Virus record (IMG/VR): IMGVR_UViG_3300025322_000534
Span: 1 to 26,089 of that record
From: a virus
DNA length: 26,089 nucleotides
Strand: one strand, 5' to 3'
Shown: piece by piece, positions 15,442 through 22,088 of the stretch
How the letters are laid out: every line of letters begins with the position of its first letter
Numbering within the stretch: position 1 is the first letter of the stretch
The notes under the pieces: generated by a model
The model's input: only the letters and a program-made list of their open reading frames with translations
Databases searched by the model: none
What the model was told of the DNA's origin: nothing
Position numbers and translations under genes: made by a program

Positions 15442-16171
15442 AATATAGTTTTAGCATATCAGATGCTTTTCCCCAAATTGGTATGTCGTACATTTTAATA
15501 TCACCTAAGCGCTTGTGCTTCCCATGATTCATTTCATAGCCATAAGCCTTAGGGTGAGTGAAGACTATTGAAGGAGTAGCAGAGAAGAACTCTTCCACTT
15601 CCCTGACTGTAACCCCTAGCATCTTTTCATATCTGCCAATATCTCCCCAGATAGAAGAGATCCTTTCGTCTGTCCATCCAACTTTATGTAATTCTTCTCG
15701 GCGCTTGAACCTCTCTTCCAAAGCTTCGATTAAGGTGGTTCTTCGAGCGATCAGTTGGTTGATAACTCGTCTATTGGTGCGAAATGAGTACATTGGGGGT
15801 TTGGTCCATGTGAATAGACTCAGCTTTTCCATATCATAGGCGAAGTCGGTGAGTTTTGGCACGAAAGTATTGAAATGTTCCAGGGAATAGAAGATGTCAT
15901 CTTCGGCCATGGCCACAAACTCGCTTTTAGCGACCTTACAGCCCTCTAAGATCTGGTGGTATATGTTGAAATGTGACCTTCCTATATCTCCAATGCATAC
16001 ATTTTGACCGAAATCTATTGGTTTGTGACTAACTGAGATAAGTGGATGGTCCCCGATCGCTTTTAGTAACTGTTCTTTAGTGTTTTTGACAAATTCCGGA
16101 GCTTCCGTTTCTAAATGGTTGCAAGTGTAGTAAATAACCGATATGTCTAGAGGTTCTTTTGATAGCCACAT
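15434..16171 (-). CDS. GT-A-like glycosyltransferase, single-domain relative of the fused enzyme
   Basis: A 245-residue protein that starts DISVIYYTCNHLETEAPEFV and carries KPIDFGQNVCIGDIGRSHFN and an acidic centre FVAMAEDDIFYSLEHF (AEDD at 89-92), the likely metal/donor site of a GT-A fold. The C-terminal half contains a helical part (RRTTLIEALEERFKRREEL) and ends IKMYDIPIWGKASDMLKL. Start, acid motif and end all align with residues 326-563 of the 12289-13980 protein, which supports common descent. The ATG is coupled by TAATG to a 26-residue membrane peptide just upstream. No membrane span in the protein itself. Substrate unknown; glycosyltransferase is inferred from the paralogy and the acidic motif. 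Confidence 0.72.
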   Translation of the reverse strand: MWLSKEPLDISVIYYTCNHLETEAPEFVKNTKEQLLKAIGDHPLISVSHKPIDFGQNVCIGDIGRSHFNIYHQILEGCKVAKSEFVAMAEDDIFYSLEHFNTFVPKLTDFAYDMEKLSLFTWTKPPMYSFRTNRRVINQLIARRTTLIEALEERFKRREELHKVGWTDERISSIWGDIGRYEKMLGVTVREVEEFFSATPSIVFTHPKAYGYEMNHGKHKRLGDIKMYDIPIWGKASDMLKLYYE

Positions 16172-16251
16172 TATAAGTACCTATAAAGTAATATCCATCC
16201 CATGACGAATATCATAATAATAAACCACTTGGCTGTTTGATCTTCTTTCAT
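16171..16251 (-). CDS. 26-residue single-pass membrane peptide
   Basis: A very short gene that fills the gap between the HNH-AP2 endonuclease and the GT-like gene. It begins MKEDQTAK, continues with a hydrophobic span WFIIMIFVMGWILLY and ends RYL, so it is almost entirely one transmembrane helix. Its ATG forms ATGA with the endonuclease stop and its stop forms TAATG with the GT-like start, so both ends are translationally coupled. A GGAG site lies 10 bases before the ATG. The exact fit between neighbours and the hydrophobic composition make it a credible gene. Role unknown: it might recruit the soluble glycosyltransferases to the membrane, or act alone on the membrane. Confidence 0.7.
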   Translation of the reverse strand: MKEDQTAKWFIIMIFVMGWILLYRYL

Positions 16252-16694
16252 GGTGCATATTCTCCGAAGTATTTTATTTCTGCTATTTTTCTAGCCATGT
16301 TTGCTTCTTCTACACTAATAAAATTACCAAGGGATATTTGTTTCCTATTAACTCCAATATACGCCCTATATTTATTCCTGTCTTTTCTATAACTAACACC
16401 AGATTTGCCAGTTGTACTATTTTTGCTTGTTTTAGCGTTAAGAACATTCTCCCTTATGGTACAAATCCTTAGATTTGATCTGCGATTATCTAGCTTGTCA
16501 TGGTTAATATGATCGACAACCATTCCCTTGGGATTATCCATAATGAACCTATGAAGGTAAAATCTTTCTCCCCTATCAGTATTTATGACATACCCAAGAG
16601 TTTTATTGATAGACCACCTATGAGTTGACACTCTATCTAGATCTTTGTTATCTATGGTGGTAAAACCACCTATTACTAATGGTATGTTTTTCAT
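16248..16694 (-). CDS. HNH homing endonuclease with AP2 domain
   Basis: With the ATG at 16694 (MKNIPLVIGG) the protein has 148 residues; an upstream ATG at 16715 adds seven. I prefer 16694 because it makes an ATGA overlap with the methyltransferase stop. The HNH core is VVDHINHDKLDNRRSNLRIC at about 59-78, with the invariant DH, N and RRxNLR pattern. The segment SGVSYRKDRNKYRAYIGVNR to the end is an AP2-type DNA-binding domain. This is a common phage homing endonuclease type. It interrupts the sugar cassette: removing the stretch between the two ATGA sites would leave a normal ATGA junction between the methyltransferase and the membrane peptide. Probably a selfish insertion with no part in glycan chemistry. 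Confidence 0.88.
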   Translation of the reverse strand: MKNIPLVIGGFTTIDNKDLDRVSTHRWSINKTLGYVINTDRGERFYLHRFIMDNPKGMVVDHINHDKLDNRRSNLRICTIRENVLNAKTSKNSTTGKSGVSYRKDRNKYRAYIGVNRKQISLGNFISVEEANMARKIAEIKYFGEYAP

Positions 16695-17230
16695 TTCTTT
16701 ACCCACCATGCGCACGGAGCTTTGTCGTCTGGATGACCATCTTCATACCTAGGTATTATATTGAGATCTATATTGTGTATTTTTGTGTAAATATCTACAG
16801 CCGGTATCACTCCACCGGCATGGTGTTTATAATAATCGTGAAGAGAGACAATCCCTCCATTCCTAACCTTTGGGGACCATAGAAGAATGTCTAACATCAC
16901 CGAATCGAAGGTGTGATCTCCGTCAATAAACACGAAGTCTAGACATCCATCTTCAAAATCTACACTAGCTTCTAGACTTGTCTGGACTAATAAGTCAACA
17001 CCATATTTTTCTAGTCTCTTATCTGCTTTTTCATATGCTTTATCTTGATATTCGTTGCTTCTCCAATTCCCGGCGTACTCTTTCCAAGGATCTATTCCAT
17101 ATAGGCGTAATCCCGGGATAGTCTGGCATAGGATCTCTGAGTACCTTCCGTCTGCTACTCCTATCTCAGCACCTACCTTGAATCCTAACCCTGCAAAGTG
17201 TTTGGCTAGGTCTATTCTATTTTCTATCAT
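16691..17230 (-). CDS. Class I SAM-dependent methyltransferase (Methyltransf_24 type), paralogue 2
   Basis: A 179-residue protein. Motif I is VGAEIGVADGRYSEIL (~19-34), strand 2 ends YGIDPWKEY, strand 4 is LDFVFIDGDHTFDSVMLDI and strand 5 is GGIVSLHDYYKHHAGGV. The FIDGDH motif is typical of Methyltransf_24/CmcI-like enzymes found in glycan and natural-product pathways; the His/Asp residues often help bind a metal. Its relation to the next upstream gene is plain along the whole length (AEIGVADG versus VEIGTEKG, IDGDH versus IDGNH), so a tandem duplication is likely. One base separates the two genes. Target may be a sugar hydroxyl, by context. Confidence 0.85.
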   Translation of the reverse strand: MIENRIDLAKHFAGLGFKVGAEIGVADGRYSEILCQTIPGLRLYGIDPWKEYAGNWRSNEYQDKAYEKADKRLEKYGVDLLVQTSLEASVDFEDGCLDFVFIDGDHTFDSVMLDILLWSPKVRNGGIVSLHDYYKHHAGGVIPAVDIYTKIHNIDLNIIPRYEDGHPDDKAPCAWWVKK

Positions 17231-17231
17231 G

Positions 17232-17837
17232 TTACTCCTTTATAAAGTACCAGGATCTTATGCGATCCATTTTTTTATTAAGATCGTCTGACTTATAGTC
17301 TGATTTTTTGTCAAGGATAAATAGCGGTTGCTCCAACCTGTAAGACTGAAAGTATGCTTCTAGAGCGTATGGGATATGGGTGAATGATTGACTCTTGGTT
17401 TTGATATAGTCATGGCCAGAGATGATTCCACCAGGCTTGACCTTCCTTGTCCAGAGGGTTAGATCTATTACTACATGATCAAGGCGATGATTGCCGTCTA
17501 TATATACGAAGTCGATCGAGTTGTCGGCGAATCCCCACGATGCTTTCTCGGAAGTTGTTTTTATTATCTCGTACTTAAATCCCTTCAATCTATCCATCGC
17601 TTCTCTGTAGTTGTCTTCGTGGTTATCTTGAGTAGTGCCAATCTTATATCCTTCGTTGTCATCATAATACTTATATGGATCTATACAATATAGTTTCAGT
17701 GATGGGTTAGATCTTAGAAGAACCTCTGCAAACTTACCCTTCTCAGTACCGATCTCCACTCCCCTAGTGAATCCGAGATCCTTAAACTTGACCGCTAGAT
17801 CATTTCTACCATAGTCTGGTACTCTAATTACTTTCAT
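17232..17837 (-). CDS. Class I SAM-dependent methyltransferase (Methyltransf_24 type), paralogue 1
   Basis: A 201-residue protein with motif I GVEIGTEKGKFAEVLL (~26-41), LYCIDPYKYY at strand 2, IDFVYIDGNHRLDHVVIDL at strand 4 and GGIISGHDYIKTKSQSF at strand 5. These motifs match the Methyltransf_24 group. The C-terminus (LFILDKKSDYKSDDLNKKMD) is more charged than in the neighbour. Its first 14 bases overlap the end of the glycosyltransferase gene. A tandem pair of methyltransferases behind a glycosyltransferase suggests two methylations of one glycan or of two positions; this is inference. Confidence 0.85.
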   Translation of the reverse strand: MKVIRVPDYGRNDLAVKFKDLGFTRGVEIGTEKGKFAEVLLRSNPSLKLYCIDPYKYYDDNEGYKIGTTQDNHEDNYREAMDRLKGFKYEIIKTTSEKASWGFADNSIDFVYIDGNHRLDHVVIDLTLWTRKVKPGGIISGHDYIKTKSQSFTHIPYALEAYFQSYRLEQPLFILDKKSDYKSDDLNKKMDRIRSWYFIKE

Positions 17838-18543
17838 ATAACTCTCTTATAGCCTGTCTTGTTATTTGTTTGTCATCACTTAATGAGTAACCTCTTCCTT
17901 CTGTCTTGTGCCAGTGAGCGTACCAGGTAGATATGTTACAAACCACCCTACCACCATCCTTCCTACACTTACCACATATCTCTTGAGCTTCTTGCCAGAA
18001 TGATCCGTAGGTCTTGTCATCCAATAGTTTTAGCTTGTGAAAGTAGTCTTTGTTCATAACCCAACACGATCCCTGGAATGTTTCCAGATCTGTTATCGTC
18101 TCGGTGAATCTTCTTTCGGTGGGGATTCCCTGTAGGTTCTCGTTAAGGACCATCTCATCAATCGGGTACTTGTTATCTGTTCTCTTCTCTATCTCCCAAG
18201 TACTAACATCCAGGGCGTATCTTCTAGGAATTACAATCCAGTTCTTCTCTATATTCTCAAGGATCTTAGTGTCGAATCCATCATTAAACATACAATGAGC
18301 ATCGGTTTTCATTATGTATTCGCCACTTGCCAAGGCTACACCCGCGTTGATTGCTCCCCTCATCCCTCTAGGTTCTGAGAAGTGAATGTAGTGAACTCTC
18401 TTGTCTTCTATGATCTCCGGCCAATATCCCTCCAATACAGAAATGACCTCTATTTTACCTTTTGATTTCTGGAGAATGTCTTTAATTGTCTGATTTAAGT
18501 ATTGTTCGTTTCTTGAGGGTATCACAACTGATAACAGTGGCAT
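17824..18543 (-). CDS. Family-2 type glycosyltransferase
   Basis: A 239-residue GT-A protein. The N-terminus LLSVVIPSRNEQYLNQTIKD is the standard GT2 nucleotide-binding start, GMRGAINAGVALASGEYIMK precedes the DAHC motif at 81-84 (DxD-like donor/metal site), and a later FQGSCWVMNKDYF plus SFWQEAQEICGKCRKDGGRV form the acceptor side. It lacks membrane segments. Related to residues 1-260 of the 12289-13980 enzyme (shared YIMK-x-DAHC and GFD-x-K). It opens the sugar cassette after the structural genes. No strong Shine-Dalgarno site is visible; a TTGACT/TAGTAT pair lies immediately upstream. Donor and acceptor unknown. Confidence 0.88.
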   Translation of the reverse strand: MPLLSVVIPSRNEQYLNQTIKDILQKSKGKIEVISVLEGYWPEIIEDKRVHYIHFSEPRGMRGAINAGVALASGEYIMKTDAHCMFNDGFDTKILENIEKNWIVIPRRYALDVSTWEIEKRTDNKYPIDEMVLNENLQGIPTERRFTETITDLETFQGSCWVMNKDYFHKLKLLDDKTYGSFWQEAQEICGKCRKDGGRVVCNISTWYAHWHKTEGRGYSLSDDKQITRQAIRELYESN

Positions 18544-18549
18544 ATACCC

Positions 18550-18578
18550 ATACTAACAATATCTTAGATGATAGTCAA
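18550..18578 (-). promoter_or_regulatory. Weak sigma-70 type promoter candidate before the sugar cassette
   Basis: On the transcribed strand, TTGACT (18573-18578) and TAGTAT (18550-18555) are 17 bases apart in the 35-base gap ahead of the glycosyltransferase. Transcription would then begin about at the start codon, giving a leaderless message, so this could be chance. Confidence 0.3.
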
Positions 18579-18902
18579 CTACTTTTCGATGACAATAACT
18601 GTAGCGCCTGATTCTCGGCCTACTACCTGGATTCGGGAGAACTTAGCTCCGTCAGTTTGGTATGGAACTTGAAGGTTTATAGCTTGTCCGGCAATAATCA
18701 CTTCATCGAAGTTACTTGATTTAGCATAGTCTTCGTCTGAAGTAGCCCAATGGAGATATACATCTTTGGCAATAGCATAAACTCTAACTAAGCGAGTTTC
18801 GGAGTTAAGGGTAATGAGGGTAGAAGATGATAGGGCCTTAACTGTTCTTGCGAGAGCAGTTGCCACTGGTTCGATGACTAGGTTTTCTTTTGGGTATCTC
18901 AT
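18579..18902 (-). CDS. Small beta-rich virion protein, unknown function
   Basis: A 107-residue protein (ATALARTVKALSSSTLITLN, VRVYAIAKDVYLHWATSDED, AINLQVPYQTDGAKFSRIQV, ATVIVIEK). The alternation of hydrophobic strands and the absence of membrane or signal segments suggest a compact beta sandwich. An AAGGAG site five bases before the ATG makes the start clear. It follows the capsid gene and the Ser-rich protein and precedes the sugar cassette, so a decoration or joining protein of the head is plausible. No family is recognised. Confidence 0.75.
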   Translation of the reverse strand: MRYPKENLVIEPVATALARTVKALSSSTLITLNSETRLVRVYAIAKDVYLHWATSDEDYAKSSNFDEVIIAGQAINLQVPYQTDGAKFSRIQVVGRESGATVIVIEK

Positions 18903-18918
18903 ATTATCTCCTTAATAA

Positions 18919-19893
18919 TTAAACTTCAGGGAAGCTAGGTGATGCTGAGGGAGTAGAACTCGGACTTCTAGAAGCTGAAGAACTTGGAGAAGAGCTGAGT
19001 GAAGCTGAGACACTATCTGAAAGAGAGGCTGAAAGAGAGGCCGAGACACTCGGACTAACTGAAGCTGAGAGTGAAGGACTTGCGCTCGGAGAGGGAGATA
19101 GACTCGCTGATAAGCTTGCAGATAGACTCGCAGAGGAACTCGGAGAAGCTGATAAGCTCGGAGACTTGCTGATAGAAGAAGAGGGGGATGGAGAGAGCGA
19201 AGCTGAGAGCGAAGCTGAGAGCGAAGCTGAGAGCGAAGCTGATGAGGATGGAGATTCTGAGAGCGAAGCTGAGACACTCGGAGACAAGGAAGGAGATAGC
19301 GAAGCCGAAAGACTCGGAGAAGCACTCCCTGAGTAAGAGGGTGAGAGTGAAGCTGATAAGCTCGGAGAAGCGGATGGAGATGGACTGAGTGAGGAAGAGA
19401 GACTTGGAGAAACACTTGCAGATAGACTCGCTGATACTGAGGGTGATCGACTTTCGGATAATGATGGAGAAAGACTCGCAGATAAGGAAGGTGTAGCACT
19501 AACTGAGAGTGAAGCGGATGACGAGACTGCTGATCCATTGATTAGTGACCAGACTGCTGTGTCGGCATCACCGGTATTAACATAAACATTCATTCCATCG
19601 TCATCTAATAGATAGAAGACTGATCCCTGTTTGAATCCTTCATATCCGGAAGGAAGGTAGTAACCTTCGGCTTCTAGAATAGGATCTGAGGATAGGGTTG
19701 GGGAGTTGGGTTCTTGGGCGGTTGAGATGTGGGTTGTGTAATAACGAAGTACACGATTATATTGATATGGTGCAATAGCAGTTAAGAAGGAAGCTTCTGC
19801 TGTGGTCCTTTTACCTGAGTCAATCGCTAATATACGATCAATCTTGTTTTGTATTGATTGTGAAAGTTGTGATTTTAACTCAAATGTTGCCAT
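18919..19893 (-). CDS. Head-proximal protein with Ser-rich C-terminal tail
   Basis: A 324-residue protein. Residues 1-120 are a globular part with helices ([20 protein letters not shown]) and strands ([29 protein letters not shown]). From about residue 124 to 320 the sequence is a Ser-rich alternation of SAS, SLS, SPS and SES units, ending SPSFPEV. Unlike the other three linker proteins, here the low-complexity segment is a free C-terminal tail. A GGAAG site lies nine bases ahead of the ATG. It comes straight after the major capsid gene, so it may be a fibrous head decoration. The globular part matches no family I can name. Confidence 0.78.
   Translation of the reverse strand: MATFELKSQLSQSIQNKIDRILAIDSGKRTTAEASFLTAIAPYQYNRVLRYYTTHISTAQEPNSPTLSSDPILEAEGYYLPSGYEGFKQGSVFYLLDDDGMNVYVNTGDADTAVWSLINGSAVSSSASLSVSATPSLSASLSPSLSESRSPSVSASLSASVSPSLSSSLSPSPSASPSLSASLSPSYSGSASPSLSASLSPSLSPSVSASLSESPSSSASLSASLSASLSASLSPSPSSSISKSPSLSASPSSSASLSASLSASLSPSPSASPSLSASVSPSVSASLSASLSDSVSASLSSSPSSSASRSPSSTPSASPSFPEV
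18930..19524 (-). repeat. Ser-rich tail-coding tract with exact 12-base tandem repeat
   Basis: Codes for residues ~124-320 of the 18919-19893 protein. Four perfect copies of a 12-base unit (plus strand gagcgaagctga, coding SASL) stand at 19195-19242, with a fifth copy at 19261-19272. Such in-frame repeats can change copy number by slippage without shifting the frame. Confidence 0.88.
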
Positions 19894-19912
19894 ATGTTTA
19901 TTCTTCCGTTAT

Positions 19913-19946
19913 CCTCCTGTCTCGATCCGAAGAAGGAGACAGGAGG
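19913..19946 (-). other. Stable hairpin after the major capsid gene
   Basis: cctcctgtctc (19913-19923) and gagacaggagg (19936-19946) are perfectly complementary: 11 base pairs with a 12-base loop. It lies between the capsid stop and the next start. In the transcript no U-run follows, so it is not a standard intrinsic terminator. It may protect the 3' end of the capsid message or slow read-through. The right arm in the transcript contains AGGAGG, 19 bases from the next ATG, too far to be its main ribosome site. Confidence 0.7.
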
Positions 19947-19965
19947 TTTCAATTGCTACTAATTT

Positions 19966-21072
19966 TTAAGCAAAGGTTGCAAACAACTCGGCGGCGAAGT
20001 GTCGGCGAGAGTCAGCTACTTTAGCTCCATAAACAAAGAGGTCTTTGTAAGCTTTACCGAAGTTCGCTGTGAGATCTTCGATACCTACTTCCAAGAGCTT
20101 CTCTGCGAAGGTACACCAGTTGGGGTGACCTGCAAGAATGTGATAGCCATCGGTGTTGTCACCGGTTAGGCGGTTACTCTTGAATACCTTGAACCCTTGA
20201 AGCATTGTGATAAATCCTTTCTTCACAAGTTCTTGATAGGCTTCTGGTACATGAAGAGCGACTCCTGAAGATTGGACCAATGTGGTCTCAAATTCGGGAG
20301 GAACGATCAACCAACGATCACTGTCTGGAACTGCGGATAGTCCGTAGCTCTCAGCGAGATCAAGCTTCTGTTTAAGAAGAGCCACTTTATTCAAAAGATT
20401 TGAAGTGGTGATCTCAATAGCAGTTGAAGCTCCGATTGTATAGGTTGACGATCCGGAGATTGCTCCACCTGTGTAGGCGGAATCAATATCGTCTTTGTCA
20501 TCTTCAATCGTGATGGATGTTGCACTCGTATAGGTTTTAATTCTATACCAGGTGTCGTGACCATCAGCTTTGAATCCAAGTCCTTCCATCGCTTCGGTGA
20601 AGGTAGTACCCGATCCAGTTACTACACCTGTGGTGGCGGCAACTGCTACAGTACCGGTAGTATAGTCGGTTCCGACTCTGTTTCCGGCCCACACATCACC
20701 ATAAAGACCAAGGACATATTCATCCATGTTCTTATTGCGTTCATCGGCTTTTTGGGCCATGACTGTGGAATTTGGACTCTTAATATATGAAAGCCATTTA
20801 CTGAGGGTTTTCTCTCTCCAATAGAATGACTTGTACTGATCAATGATCAGCTGAGTGTTATTCTCAGTGATGTCATCTACTGTGAGGTTTGCACCTGAGT
20901 AGGTTTTCTCTGAAATGCGGTCGAAGTTGAGTATATTCAACTTTGAACCGACATCGTTAATAGCACCTTCGTAATCGCGGTTAACAATTACATCGGTGAG
21001 ACTGCGCTCGTACATTTCCAACAGAAGTTTCTGTGAAAATCCTTCAGCGACTTTTGTGGCGTAAGCTGCCAT
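19966..21072 (-). CDS. Major capsid protein, HK97-fold type, with inserted beta domain
   Basis: A 368-residue protein in the position after scaffold expected of the coat gene. The N-terminus (FSQKLLLEMYERSLTDVIVN), the INDVGSKLNILNF strand, TQLIIDQYKSFYWREKTLS, and the end ESYGLSAVPDSDRWLIVPPEF ... FKVFKSNRLTGDN ... LFVYGAKVADSRRHFAAELF are consistent with an HK97-fold coat protein of the P22-coat-like kind. Between ~137 and 215 lies a Gly/Thr-rich insert (TTGVVTGSGTTFTEAMEGLG, DTWYRIKTYTSATSITIEDD) typical of small beta modules found in phage surface proteins; it likely projects from the capsid. GGGGA stands five bases before the ATG. A promoter candidate lies upstream and a hairpin downstream, consistent with separate high-level expression. 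Confidence 0.88.
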   Translation of the reverse strand: MAAYATKVAEGFSQKLLLEMYERSLTDVIVNRDYEGAINDVGSKLNILNFDRISEKTYSGANLTVDDITENNTQLIIDQYKSFYWREKTLSKWLSYIKSPNSTVMAQKADERNKNMDEYVLGLYGDVWAGNRVGTDYTTGTVAVAATTGVVTGSGTTFTEAMEGLGFKADGHDTWYRIKTYTSATSITIEDDKDDIDSAYTGGAISGSSTYTIGASTAIEITTSNLLNKVALLKQKLDLAESYGLSAVPDSDRWLIVPPEFETTLVQSSGVALHVPEAYQELVKKGFITMLQGFKVFKSNRLTGDNTDGYHILAGHPNWCTFAEKLLEVGIEDLTANFGKAYKDLFVYGAKVADSRRHFAAELFATFA

Positions 21073-21106
21073 ATGGTCCCCTTTCGGTAACTTAATAATT
21101 ACTTTA

Positions 21107-21120
21107 CCATTCCCGAATGG
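21107..21120 (-). other. Hairpin in the leader of the capsid message
   Basis: ccattc (21107-21112) and gaatgg (21115-21120) form a six-base inverted repeat with a two-base centre (likely five pairs and a four-base loop). It lies between the proposed promoter and the capsid ribosome site. A 5' hairpin of this kind often stabilises an abundant message. Confidence 0.5.
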
Positions 21121-21140
21121 GGTTAGGAAGCTTAGTTCTA

Positions 21141-21170
21141 ACTATATATAACAGTTCTATCCTAAGTCAA
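21141..21170 (-). promoter_or_regulatory. Sigma-70 type promoter for the major capsid gene
   Basis: On the transcribed strand TTGACT lies at 21165-21170, and the T/A run TATATATAGT at 21141-21150 offers a -10 box at 16 (TATATA) or 18 (TATAGT) bases spacing. It lies in the largest gap of the head module (103 bases), between scaffold and capsid genes, and would give a leader of about 60 bases. Confidence 0.62.
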
Positions 21171-21175
21171 GCACT

Positions 21176-22057
21176 CTATTCTAAGATTGTAGGATCTATC
21201 TTGTGGGCCTTTAGTAACCTAACATATTCGTTGTAGTTACTCTTACGAAGTTGTCCTGCCTGTTCTGCCGATAGTTTGTCACTTTTTGGTTTGTCTCTCT
21301 TGACTCCCGCTGATCCTTCAGGAAACATCCTTCCCTTGGAAGTACCGCGATCGAGTCCATCTTTCTCTACATCATATAGAAAAGCTTTGACTAGATCATC
21401 AGGATCCACCCCCCTTCTAGTTGGCTTGGTTGCGAAGAGTTTGAACTCATCGAGTCTACCTTCTAGTTCTGGATTGTTGATTAGGATCTCGGGGTTATCG
21501 GCATACTTGTCGATCTCACCTTGCCACAACTCTAGATCTTTGAACTTCTCACTTACCTTAGTAACTGCATCCAGTCTGCGAGTGTTGGTGAAGTTATCCC
21601 TAGCCATCCTCTTACTAAAGTCATCAAGATCGTCAAAATCAGGGAACTCTTTCCTCATCTCATCATCAGTAGGAGCAGGGAGTGCTGAAGCTTCTGCTAT
21701 AGCATCCTGGACCTGCTTGTTTCGTTGATAGAGGATCTGAGCTTCGCGAGTGGAAGCGTTTAACTTTTTCTTGAGGGTTTCTTCATCGAGGGCTTTCTTT
21801 TTAACAGTTTCTCTCTCTTGATCAGAGTCATCTCGATCATCTTTAGCAGGTACATCGAGTTCTTTATCTGGATTAGACTCATCTTCCTCACTGTCTTCTC
21901 GATCTTCTTCCTCTCCCTCCTCATTAACAGGAGCGTTAGGGCTATCCTCAAACTCTGCTTCTTTTCCTTCAAGTTCTTTGAGAGCTTGTTGAGCGTTAGC
22001 TTCAAGTTCTTCTTTAGTTGGTTTGACATGGTTCTCCTCCATTTTTTTCTTTGGCAT
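21176..22057 (-). CDS. Scaffold-like assembly protein
   Basis: A 293-residue, highly charged protein. Residues ~35-80 are extremely acidic (EGEEEDREDSEEDESNPDKE) and residues 85-150 are helical and Lys/Glu-rich (KKKALDEETLKKKLNASTRE). The C-terminus is basic then helical (KRDKPKSDKLSAEQAGQLRK, YVRLLKAHKIDP), like the coat-binding helix-turn of scaffold proteins. Gene order portal, small protein, this, capsid is the usual place of scaffold. A textbook AGGAGG site six bases before the ATG at 22057 fixes the start. No protease motif is visible, so capsid maturation, if proteolytic, depends on another gene. Sequence identity of scaffolds is low, so the call rests on place and composition. Confidence 0.75.
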   Translation of the reverse strand: MPKKKMEENHVKPTKEELEANAQQALKELEGKEAEFEDSPNAPVNEEGEEEDREDSEEDESNPDKELDVPAKDDRDDSDQERETVKKKALDEETLKKKLNASTREAQILYQRNKQVQDAIAEASALPAPTDDEMRKEFPDFDDLDDFSKRMARDNFTNTRRLDAVTKVSEKFKDLELWQGEIDKYADNPEILINNPELEGRLDEFKLFATKPTRRGVDPDDLVKAFLYDVEKDGLDRGTSKGRMFPEGSAGVKRDKPKSDKLSAEQAGQLRKSNYNEYVRLLKAHKIDPTILE

Positions 22058-22088
22058 ACCGGTCCTCCTAAAAGGGTTAGGTTAATAA

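Noticed and set aside
18912-19538. A 208-codon minus-strand frame rich in Leu, Arg and Gln
   Set aside because: It is a second-frame reading of the Ser-rich repeats; its composition comes from the repeat DNA and it lacks a ribosome site.
19913-19946. Intrinsic transcription terminator after the capsid gene
   Set aside because: The stem is strong but no U-run follows in the transcript, so it was recorded as a hairpin, not as a terminator.
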